A stretch of DNA of 64,000 nt, from the NCBI GenBank assembly GCA_900539625.1, contig UQCW01000008.1, forward strand, positions 1 to 64,000, given 5' to 3'. This document shows, piece by piece, positions 34,670-42,222 of the stretch. The stretch is from an uncultured Prevotella sp. (GTDB lineage: Bacteria; Bacteroidota; Bacteroidia; Bacteroidales; Bacteroidaceae). A model generated the notes under the pieces. The model was not told where the DNA came from. It did not search any database and saw only the letters and a program-made list of their open reading frames with translations. Numbering within the stretch: position 1 is the stretch's first letter; every line of letters starts with the position of its first letter. The position numbers and the translations under genes were made by a program.

Positions 34670-35460
34670 TGCAAGTTACAAACCATTCAAACAACATAAG
34701 AAAGATGAAAGAAGAAATGTTAGAAGCCATCTACGGCACAGTTGAGAGATTGGAGCAGAAAGTCGATGAACTTTCTGCTTCACCAAAGAATACAGAGGCG
34801 GAAAGCACTCCGGTCTCTGTAAGTGTAGACACAAGCAAACTTGAAAATGCCATCCTTTCCGTATCTGCAAAAGAAGAGGATACTATTGAAAAGTTGGCAA
34901 GATTAAGAGACGCAATATGTGTCTATGTAGAGCTTACCAAGAAAGAAACATGTAAAGAAGAACAGCGAAGCAAACTCTTGCTTAATGCGATTAAGCAGTT
35001 GAAGCAAGAACAAAATGCTGCTTCAAAAGTTATACAGGACAAACTCCACGTAATGGGCAACACACCTCAAAAGAAGGTCGTCACTCATCGATTCGAGCCT
35101 ACTTCAAAGTATGTTCTTCTTTTCATTGTTGGCTTGGTTCTGTCTCTTGTTATCTCTATTTGGGGCAATCTTACCCAATGGCGAGAGCACCAAGATTGGG
35201 AGGAGGCAGATTTAAAATATCGTGCCTTGCGAATGGCTCTCCCAACTGATGACCAGAATATTCGCTATATAGAAAAGAACTTCTCTGTATGCCGAGACGA
35301 AAATGTAATAGATGATGTTAGAAATCGTGTCGCTGTTTACGAGGATTCTATTCGTCGCCACCACGAAATGGTTGAAATGGCAGCTTACAAAGATAGCATG
35401 TCAAACATACTTCGAAAAGAATCCGAAATGATAAAGAAAAAGTTGCCTAAGCAACATTAA
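34669..35460 (+). CDS. Mobilization-operon membrane protein, unknown
   Basis: 263 residues; ATG overlaps the relaxase stop by one base (TGATG). Coiled-coil N-terminal half, a single membrane segment (YVLLFIVGLVLSLVISIWGN, about 148-168), then a charged helical C-terminus. The pattern occurs after relaxase genes in Bacteroides elements. Function unknown. Confidence 0.7.
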   Translation: MQVTNHSNNIRKMKEEMLEAIYGTVERLEQKVDELSASPKNTEAESTPVSVSVDTSKLENAILSVSAKEEDTIEKLARLRDAICVYVELTKKETCKEEQRSKLLLNAIKQLKQEQNAASKVIQDKLHVMGNTPQKKVVTHRFEPTSKYVLLFIVGLVLSLVISIWGNLTQWREHQDWEEADLKYRALRMALPTDDQNIRYIEKNFSVCRDENVIDDVRNRVAVYEDSIRRHHEMVEMAAYKDSMSNILRKESEMIKKKLPKQH

Positions 35461-35480
35461 ATCGGGCAAAAAATATAAAA

Positions 35481-35513
35481 AGGGAGGGCAAAAATCCCTC
35501 CCTAATAATTTTT
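35481..35513. terminator. Terminator between the mob and hxs operons
   Basis: AGGGAGGG-loop-CCCTCCCT followed by AATAATTTTT. Serves the mob operon on plus and possibly the hxs operon on minus. Confidence 0.85.
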
Positions 35514-35544
35514 ACAACTTGCAAGTTTCCTTACATATCACTAT

Positions 35545-35814
35545 TTAGTAGCGACTTGAATAGTGAGACGAGTGTGAGCTATGCGAGCTGTGAGAACTGT
35601 GCGAAGAATGAGAACTATGCGAGTAGTGTCCCGCAAGAGAACTCTTTACCATGTCAATGGCTTTCTGCAAAACCAAAGGTTGGTTCTTCTGCTTCTCAAT
35701 TTGAGTTGTTTCGTCATCATTGCCCAACACGTTCTTGATATTATCAGTAACGTTGGCGCAATAACTTGATGTTGCGATGAATGCCGAAACAAGCAAAAAC
35801 ATTAGTCTCTTCAT
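35545..35814 (-). CDS. His-Xaa-Ser repeat precursor peptide (HxsA-type), second copy
   Basis: Peptide of 89 residues: signal peptide (1 to about 19), an acidic spacer, a conserved PLVLQKA at 46-52, then eight consecutive HxS triplets from H63 to S86 (HYS, six HSS, HYS) and the end SRY. This is the architecture of His-Xaa-Ser repeat substrates of the Hxs radical-SAM system. The Ser/His triplets are the likely modification sites. The first peptide gene in the operon shares PL(V/I)LQKA and the HYSSR end. Last gene of the hxs operon, 41 bp after hxsC. The nature of the modification is not established in the sequence. Confidence 0.88.
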   Translation of the reverse strand: MKRLMFLLVSAFIATSSYCANVTDNIKNVLGNDDETTQIEKQKNQPLVLQKAIDMVKSSLAGHYSHSSHSSHSSHSSHSSHSSHYSSRY

Positions 35815-35855
35815 TGATACCTCCGTTTTTTAAGTTTGACAATATTGTTAACAAT

Positions 35856-36992
35856 TCACTCCGTACATGAATCTGTACATTCGATTTTGTGGATATGTGT
35901 ACTTATGTTGTTGTTATTTGTAGAGAAGAAACCTCCGCATTCACCTTTAAGTACGCAACCATCACAAACAGGAAGATAAATATCTTTCCATTCACTGATA
36001 GATTGTTTTGCAAATGGGCGCAATTCTGGTGGAAGTACACATAATTGAGCATTGTAAATGTATGTTGTAATACCTCTATCATTCAATAGAAGCACTGCTT
36101 CTCTTAGCTCATTGTTATAGTCGTATGGGTCTATCCATAAATCTTTTAGATTCGTCTCTGCCAAACCTGTAGTCTCCATCTGCATAAAGGCTACTTGTGT
36201 GACAAATGGGAAATTATGGTAGATATAGTCAGCCAACTGTGGCAATCTCTTATAAGTCTGTTTGTGGATAACAACTCGCAAGCCTATCTGTTGTCCAAAT
36301 TGTGCCAGATTATATAACCCTTGCACTGTCTTGTAAAAAGTCTTGGCGCCAACAATATGATTATGAATAGACGCTATATCCGAAAATATAGGAATGTCTA
36401 TTTGTAAGTCATGATGGTTACAAGCTGCCAGCTTTGCTGCATAGTCAATATCTGCAAATTTCACACCATTAGAGAGTATGCTTATAGCTGCCTTTGGGCA
36501 TGATTTCTTTATTTGATGTATAATCTCAAATAATCTGTCCCCAATCATAGTTGGTTCCCCACCAGTAATGCCGACCTCTTGTGTGTTCTTATCGAACAAT
36601 TTTATTAAATTTAGATTAAAATCTGTCCTGTCTTTTTCCTGCGACACAGGAGGTTGAGGACACATAATACAACGATGATTACAACGAGCTGTTGCAAAGA
36701 TGGCATTGGATGTAGAGCTGATTTCATAAAGAAAACATATCTCTCCATCCTTTGTGATATTTATCACATCACCTTCATTAAAGTCGGAAATATCATCAAC
36801 TTGAATATATTGTGCTGATGGCTTGTCTGATGAGTCATGTGTGGAAATGATTGCTTTATACCCTTTAGGTGTGTCCTTTCCATTGGTCACAAGAATATAA
36901 GCTGAACGATTAAATATATTCTTACCGTTCAACGTAACCCGTCCAAGAATCTCTTGTGAGTTAGAACAAGCTAATGCCTTTATTTGTTTCAT
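35856..36992 (-). CDS. hxsC: His-Xaa-Ser system radical SAM maturase HxsC
   Basis: Protein of 378 residues. N-terminal beta domain (1-95), then the radical-SAM cluster motif CNHRCIMC (C104, C108, C111), GITGGEPT (141-148), and a C-terminal Cys group VCDGCVLKGECGGFF resembling an auxiliary cluster site. It matches HxsC, one of two paired radical SAM enzymes of Hxs loci. The start overlaps the stop of the Sel1 gene by 4 bp. It ends just before the last peptide gene. Confidence 0.88.
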   Translation of the reverse strand: MKQIKALACSNSQEILGRVTLNGKNIFNRSAYILVTNGKDTPKGYKAIISTHDSSDKPSAQYIQVDDISDFNEGDVINITKDGEICFLYEISSTSNAIFATARCNHRCIMCPQPPVSQEKDRTDFNLNLIKLFDKNTQEVGITGGEPTMIGDRLFEIIHQIKKSCPKAAISILSNGVKFADIDYAAKLAACNHHDLQIDIPIFSDIASIHNHIVGAKTFYKTVQGLYNLAQFGQQIGLRVVIHKQTYKRLPQLADYIYHNFPFVTQVAFMQMETTGLAETNLKDLWIDPYDYNNELREAVLLLNDRGITTYIYNAQLCVLPPELRPFAKQSISEWKDIYLPVCDGCVLKGECGGFFSTNNNNISTHIHKIECTDSCTE

Positions 36993-37792
36993 TTTCTCAA
37001 CCTTTTAAGTGCATCAATAGAGGCTTTGCATCCCATATTTGCTGCCATTTGATAATAATAGATAGCTTTGTTAATATCTTTTTTACAGCCTAAGCCACTT
37101 TCATATAAATATCCAAGTCCATCTATTGCATTAATGTCACCTTTACTTGCTGCCATTTCTGTAAAGTAGAACGCTTCTTGATAGTTTGTATCACCACCAA
37201 GTCCAAGCAAACAACACTTTCCATACATATACATGCCTCCTGGGTGACCATTCAAAGCTGCTTCGTGAAAATATTTTCGTGCAGAGGCAACATCTTTGGA
37301 TGTTCCTATACCAAAATAATAGTCACTACCTAAATTGTACTTAGCATAAACACATCCGTTCTCTGCTGATTTTTTGTATAAAAAGAAAGCTTTGGATACA
37401 TCTTTAGAAACTACTTCACCATTGTCATAATATAAAGCTAAATCATATTGAGCTAAAGAATAGCCCAAATTTGCAGCTTGTTCAACATAATAAAATGCAG
37501 AATCGGCATTTTGTTCTACTCCTTTCCCTTCTCTATAAGCCACCCCTATGTTATATTTCGCTTTAGGATGGTTTTGTGATGCAGCTTTTCTAAGCCAATC
37601 TATCCCTTTAGCATAATCAGTAGAAATTCCATTTCCAGTCATAAAACATAGACCGACAAAATACTGTCCTTCTGCATTTCCTGCTATTGCATCATTCATG
37701 GCAAGGGCAAATCCAGTATCTGATTTGCTCTGTGAAGAACAAGGAATGACTTGTATGATAAGTATACCGATGATGAATAAAAGATTTTTCAT
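36989..37792 (-). CDS. Secreted Sel1-repeat protein within the hxs operon
   Basis: Protein of 267 residues with a signal peptide (about 1-20, ending CSSQ). About six Sel1-like repeats follow, e.g. AEGQYFVGLCFMTGNGISTD, AKYNIGVAYREGKGVEQN, AKYNLGSDYYFGIGTSKD and AIDGLGYLYESGLGCKKD. Sel1 solenoids mediate protein contacts. It lies between hxsB (12 bp) and hxsC (4-bp overlap), so is part of the same translation unit. Probably an exported partner of the HxS peptides, e.g. a binding or handling factor (inference). It is not a usual named Hxs component as far as I recall. Confidence 0.85.
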   Translation of the reverse strand: MKNLLFIIGILIIQVIPCSSQSKSDTGFALAMNDAIAGNAEGQYFVGLCFMTGNGISTDYAKGIDWLRKAASQNHPKAKYNIGVAYREGKGVEQNADSAFYYVEQAANLGYSLAQYDLALYYDNGEVVSKDVSKAFFLYKKSAENGCVYAKYNLGSDYYFGIGTSKDVASARKYFHEAALNGHPGGMYMYGKCCLLGLGGDTNYQEAFYFTEMAASKGDINAIDGLGYLYESGLGCKKDINKAIYYYQMAANMGCKASIDALKRLRK

Positions 37793-37804
37793 ATGCGTTG
37801 CTTT

Positions 37805-39235
37805 TTACTTAATCCAAGACCAAAATATTCTGTTTATCTCTGGGTCGTGCCTTTGGAGAAGTTCAAAAAGATAATGCATGATAGCTTTGTTCTTCTTGCA
37901 CATCTCATTAGTAGGGCGATGTCCAACCATATCTCCCTGTTCCGACATATTTCTTACAGGGTCAGCACCGCAGTAAGGTTGGAATACACATTCAGCGCAC
38001 TCTGGCAAGCATTCATTACAAGCGTTACTGATAATTTCATGTAGCTTTTCTCCATTGAACATGCTTTGATATGAGTCCACATTCACATTGCCAAGTCTGA
38101 AATAATAGTTCTTGAAACGAGCCATCATTCTTCCTTCATCAGCAACGTACACACTACCATCATAATCATATATGGCACCAGCTATGCCAACACCAGCAGG
38201 GGATTGTAAGTCGACAAAGCCAGTAGCAAAAGGAGTGAGAATCCTACGAAGAAGCAAGGCAGCATACCCTTCAACAAAGAATGTTCCTTTCTTGTTGAGT
38301 TCAATGATATAGTCCAATCCCTCTTTGTAGTTCTTTACGAAGTCTTCTATTGGGTAAGCAATCTTGTCCTTATGCTGTTTGGCAAAACCGTAAGGGTTCA
38401 ATGCTCTTAAGAAGATATTATGGAATCCTAATCTAATGTATTCGTCTATAATGTCCTTGAATCTTCCAAGGCTATATTTTGAAGTAGTCATTAAAGCGGA
38501 TGCACATTCATCATCCCCCCAAATTCCACGAATCATCTGTAGATTTTTCTCAAAGATTGCGTGGTGGTCAAGATTCTTATTTTGGAGAGGTCTGTTGGTA
38601 TCATGCAAATCCTTTGGACCATCCAAGGATGTTGAAATCATACAATTATGTTTCTTTAGATACTTAACCATTCTCTCATTGAGCAGGGTGAGATTAGTAC
38701 ATATGACAAATTCCAATTCACGTTTTTTGAATAGGTTTTGCCATTCAGCTTCTTCTATGATATATTTCACCATTTCAAAATCGGTAGATGGGTCACCACC
38801 TTGAAACTCAATTTTGATACATGGTGAAGGAGACATGAAGATAGTTTTGACGATTTTCTTTGCCGTTTTCTTGGTCATGTCGGCTGAATGGTCAGTACTT
38901 TCATGTCTTTTCACTTGACAATAGATGCAACTTGAATTACAACGCAATGTTGGCACAACCATGTGCAAAGAAGTGAAATCCTCCAAGATACTCTTCTTTG
39001 TGCGGAATTTTGTTGCAAGCATTTTTACGACATCATCAACATTGTCGGTTGTGGCGATTTGCTTTGACTCTATGTCGTAGAACAAGTCACTTGTCGGGTC
39101 AAGTTCACCCTTGGCGAATTTGTGAAAGTCGTCATTCTTTAGAAATATGTATTCTCCGACATCATTCGATAGAAGATATTCTTCTTCGTTAAATCGAGCG
39201 AAACGGAATGGAAGTATTGTATAAGTATTGTTCAT
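37805..39235 (-). CDS. hxsB: His-Xaa-Ser system radical SAM maturase HxsB
   Basis: 476 residues from MNNTYTILPF, chosen because it starts 4 bp after the hxsA stop; an upstream start would overlap it. The first 90 residues resemble the RiPP-handling front of HxsB (LPFRFARFNEEEYLLSNDVGEYIFL). Then come the radical-SAM motif CNSSCIYC (C99, C103, C106), EFQGGDPST, and a C-terminal SPASM-like Cys region (CNECLPECAECVFQPYCGADPVRN, with a final C before KKNK). Paired with HxsC; together they would modify the HxS repeats. Confidence 0.9.
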   Translation of the reverse strand: MNNTYTILPFRFARFNEEEYLLSNDVGEYIFLKNDDFHKFAKGELDPTSDLFYDIESKQIATTDNVDDVVKMLATKFRTKKSILEDFTSLHMVVPTLRCNSSCIYCQVKRHESTDHSADMTKKTAKKIVKTIFMSPSPCIKIEFQGGDPSTDFEMVKYIIEEAEWQNLFKKRELEFVICTNLTLLNERMVKYLKKHNCMISTSLDGPKDLHDTNRPLQNKNLDHHAIFEKNLQMIRGIWGDDECASALMTTSKYSLGRFKDIIDEYIRLGFHNIFLRALNPYGFAKQHKDKIAYPIEDFVKNYKEGLDYIIELNKKGTFFVEGYAALLLRRILTPFATGFVDLQSPAGVGIAGAIYDYDGSVYVADEGRMMARFKNYYFRLGNVNVDSYQSMFNGEKLHEIISNACNECLPECAECVFQPYCGADPVRNMSEQGDMVGHRPTNEMCKKNKAIMHYLFELLQRHDPEINRIFWSWIK

Positions 39236-39239
39236 TGTT

Positions 39240-39488
39240 CTATCTTGAAGAATAGTGTGACCGATGAGATACATGAGAGCTATGCGACCTATGGGAATAG
39301 TGAGAAGAGTGGCATGACTTCAATAATGGTGCAAAAGAAAATGATGCTTTTTGAAGTATCAAAGGTCGTTTGGCCATTTCTTTTATGTCTTGTTCGCTTT
39401 TCTCAATAGGTACTATAGTTTCGGAATAGTCATTGTAAGAGAGTGACGTTAGCAGGAATGTCACGAAGAAAATCAGAAAATGTCTCAT
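39240..39488 (-). CDS. His-Xaa-Ser repeat precursor peptide (HxsA-type), first copy
   Basis: Peptide of 82 residues: signal peptide (about 1-17), spacer, PLILQKA at 42-48, a Cys at 59, then seven HxS triplets from H60 to S80 with varied middle residues (S, Y, R, S, V, R, Y) and the end SR. The start overlaps the hxsD stop (ATGA) and the stop is 4 bp before hxsB. Differs from the second copy in having Arg and Val at Xaa positions. Confidence 0.88.
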   Translation of the reverse strand: MRHFLIFFVTFLLTSLSYNDYSETIVPIEKSEQDIKEMAKRPLILQKASFSFAPLLKSCHSSHYSHRSHSSHVSHRSHYSSR

Positions 39489-39811
39489 TGGCTAACTGGC
39501 TTAAATGCTTCCTCAACGATTAAATCACGAATATGGCCATACTTCTCTGTTGTTATCTCACGAAGTTGTTGGTCTATCAAGTCATTGCAGAATTGCTTGA
39601 CGATATTCTCGTCAAGTCCATCATCTTTTGATTCAAAAGTCACACAAACTTTTTTGTCATCGTTTGGCATTGTGTTTTGATAAACAAAGAACTTGTCTGT
39701 GTATCTGTAAATTGTAGCAGTTATAGCCTTTTCACTATATAAGTTCAAGTCAATGGTTACTTGAAAACCACCTTTATCAGTCTTTGTGATTGGAACTTTT
39801 ATACAACTCAT
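39485..39811 (-). CDS. hxsD: His-Xaa-Ser system protein HxsD
   Basis: Protein of 108 residues, first gene of the hxs operon. The C-terminal half, FCNDLIDQQLREITTEKYGHIRDLIVEEAF, carries the (L)LNDYxLRE-type motif that defines HxsD. The N-terminal part is beta-rich (FQVTIDLNLYSEKAITATIYRYTDKFFV). Its role is unknown; it may be a small peptide-binding partner for the maturases. Confidence 0.85.
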   Translation of the reverse strand: MSCIKVPITKTDKGGFQVTIDLNLYSEKAITATIYRYTDKFFVYQNTMPNDDKKVCVTFESKDDGLDENIVKQFCNDLIDQQLREITTEKYGHIRDLIVEEAFKPVSQ

Positions 39812-40572
39812 ACCAACTATTGTTCTTTTTTGCCAACGGCTACCATATTGGCATGATTAACAAATGGTTGGTATATATACATGAAAACGTGGAGCCAGTC
39901 CTGTCACTCGTTCCACTTGTTAAGGCCTTCGCATTGCCCTGTTCGTCGAAACGAGCAACGCCGAAAGCCCCACGCCAGTGTAAATATATAGAATGCACCC
40001 ATAACAACGAACGACAGAATCGTCCGAAGCCAATGAGGGCTGTATATAATACACCTCATGAGGCGTTCCCGTTGCTTTGTCTTTGACGAACAGTTGAGAG
40101 TTTGCGAAGTTCTAACAAGTCAAAACCAAAGCGTACAGTTACGCCTTATATGTATATATGTCTGCCCAACCTCTGCCCATTGAGGCTTTCGGTATGGGTA
40201 TAGACGACACAAAGATAATACTTTTATTCTGAAATCCACGCTATTTGAGTGTAAAAGCTCAAGTTTAAATCATAATTTAACATTATTAAACACAATTGTA
40301 TAAAAGAATTTTACTTTTTAGATTTTCTGTGAGAAGTTAGTTACCTGTAGCCAGTATTACGAGGGCAACTTTTGTGTCGGGAAAGAGATAAAGTCTTAAG
40401 ATTTTATAAATTTAGAGTAGAATACGTCGTTTTTAAGAAATTAGATTTATCTTTGCAGTCGTAATCAAAGCGTTCTTTGTATATTGCAAAGTTGTGAAAG
40501 AAAAAGAATATAGCTCGTTTCTAAATCGTTAGCAGTTACATTCTTTGATATACTTAATTCGTTGATATTCAA
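39812..40572. other. Long leader of hxs operon and right end of the nested element
   Basis: 760 bp without a gene. Just before hxsD, ACCAAC and GTTGGT enclose a smaller TGCCAA/TTGGCA hairpin (39812-39874). A minus-strand TATCTTTG lies at 40210-40217 and a plus-strand TATCTTTG at 40448-40455. Toward the right end CGTTAGCAGTTAC echoes the left end of the element. Confidence 0.5.
40210..40217 (-). promoter_or_regulatory. Candidate -7 motif for the hxs operon
   Basis: TATCTTTG on the minus strand, giving a leader of about 390 nt before hxsD. No clear -33 box. Confidence 0.45.
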
Positions 40573-41580
40573 TCAATAAAAGATTTTGTAGTGACTCGAG
40601 ACATGAAAGGTGAAATGTTTGGTTATACCTGCTGCCTTTGCCCACGGTTTTATCAGTGCATTGATGCATGGAACTGAAGGCAAGTCAAAAACTTTTTCCT
40701 CAGGTCCTTTCCCGTTTTGCATTGGCATCCATTTTATAGCTTCCGATGAAAGAGGCAAGTATATCGGTGCTTTTGTTTTCTGCATGACAACTTGCAAACG
40801 GTATTGATTGCCATCACAGAACACATCCTTCCATTTCAAGCCTTTTACGTCACTAATGCGCAATCCACAGAAACAAGAGAATAGGTACGCACTCTTTACT
40901 GCCTCGTTTTCCATTGGCGTGGTTATCAACTTTCGCACCTCGTCAATTGTCATATATTCACGCTTGCTTTCAGGCTTCTTTATTTTGTCCGCACTGCTGA
41001 TCTTTGTGAATGGGTTTATCTTTATCAATTCATCCCTAACCGCAGCGTTTAGCGCCCCATTTAACACACGATAATAGTTACAAGCCGTACTAGCGGCTAT
41101 ATGTTCGCCTTGTATAGTTTTGTACTCGTTCAAGAGATAGTCAATGAAACTTTGGCAGAAAGCCTTGTCAATTTCATCCAAAGTGAACTTATCGCCAACG
41201 GTCTCTTTGATGATACGTATAACAATTCTTATCTGTGGAGCATCTTTCTTTCCACGCTTGGTTTGATGTTCCATGAAAGTGTTCAACCAATCCACAAGGT
41301 ACACCTTTGGCTTCTCTTCTTGTTTCTTGATGCCCGCCTCGCCATTCGTCATCGCAATGATGCGTTGCGACTTTATGGCATTGGCGGCAATCAGCGTAGC
41401 TTGATTCCGCTTGCGTGCTTCATCGTCCGTTTCAGGAATGATGTACATCTTCAAGTACTCATACGAACGTTTGCCGTCTCTGTATATGTCCAGATACAGG
41501 CTCTTATTCCCGTTGCTCAGGTCTTTCATCCTAAGACGGATTGGCTCTTTGAGCTTTGATGTTTTCTTGTTTCTTGCCAT
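40573..41580 (-). pseudogene. N-terminal part of the ICE tyrosine integrase, truncated
   Basis: 335 codons as read, of which about 327 are native. Arm and core-binding domains, then the first catalytic Arg (CGLRISDVKGLKW) and Lys (MQKTKAPIYLPL) are intact. The frame breaks at HFTFHVS, where RHTFAT is expected, and continues as SHYKIFY-stop in element DNA. The missing RH, LGH and Tyr boxes lie at 28008-28181 on the same strand. The enzyme must therefore be inactive unless the nested element leaves. It reads into the ICE interior, so the ICE right end lies just beyond its start. Confidence 0.88.
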
Positions 41581-41609
41581 AGCCGTTTCTTCTTATTGAT
41601 TTCGTATTG

Positions 41610-41617
41610 CAAAGGTA
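41610..41617 (-). promoter_or_regulatory. -7 motif of the ICE integrase promoter
   Basis: TACCTTTG on the minus strand, 30 bp before the integrase ATG. Confidence 0.55.
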
Positions 41618-41796
41618 CTAAAAATCCCCGAAAACGAGAAACAAACAAGAAACAAAATACATACAAAAAAGGAACAATCAAGTGAAGAAACGAGAAACAT
41701 TTACATAGCACATTATCGCATCATAAATACTGAATATCAGCTATTTACATTTCATTTTATTAGCTTTTATCTTCATTTATATGTCTTGCTTTATAA

Positions 41797-41958
41797 ATTC
41801 CGCAACTTTGTTATCTTCAGTATATGCTCAACGTGATAAACCCGCAAAATATTTTTTCGGTAAGACTGAAGGATTTGTTGGCAGAATATACTAATGTGGA
41901 CACACTCGCTATGGGTTTTCCGAAAGACTGGCAGAACGAGCCTCTCTGGAGGCAGTAA
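41797..41958 (+). pseudogene. C-terminal remnant of a second Abi_2 gene
   Basis: 53 codons in frame to TAA: IPQLCYLQYMLNVINPQNIF and on to TLAMGFPKDWQNEPLWRQ. This aligns with the C-terminus of the intact Abi_2 protein at 2202-3098 (CVFQYLEDAIHPENTF to GAMGFPSDWQDNPLWNE). A stop codon directly precedes it and no N-terminal part exists upstream, where the ICE end lies. It marks the junction between ICE and older DNA. Confidence 0.8.
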
Positions 41959-42018
41959 GCAAACACATGTCGTTGTTTCTGAAACACGCTAAAAGTCTTA
42001 ACTTTGCCCAAATAAGCA

Positions 42019-42058
42019 ACCGAGGCCAGTGTGATATATCAGACTGGCCTCGGTTTAA
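42019..42058 (+). terminator. Terminator after the Abi remnant
   Basis: ACCGAGGCCAGT (42019-42030) and ACTGGCCTCGGT (42043-42054) with a 12-nt loop, followed by TTAAAC. Probably once served the Abi gene. Confidence 0.75.
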
Positions 42059-42099
42059 ACGTCTGTTTGCCTATGGTTCAGCAGATGTTTTTTGCAACG

Positions 42100-42149
42100 A
42101 AAAGCACGGATTGCCGCTGGCGCAGATGCCAGGTCAATCCGTGCTTTTT
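42100..42149 (-). terminator. Terminator of pepD
   Basis: AAAAGCACGGATTG pairs with CAATCCGTGCTTTT, with an inner CTGGC/GCCAG hairpin. T-rich flanks in both directions. Confidence 0.8.
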
Positions 42150-42222
42150 GTGGGTCTATGGTCTGTTCAGAACTGCAGGGTTTCTGAACGTTTTTGCATT
42201 CTGGTGTGCTGGAGGCAAAGGG

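Noticed and set aside
41817..42011. 64-codon minus-strand frame
   Set aside because: Antisense to the Abi_2 remnant, which has clear protein similarity on the plus strand.
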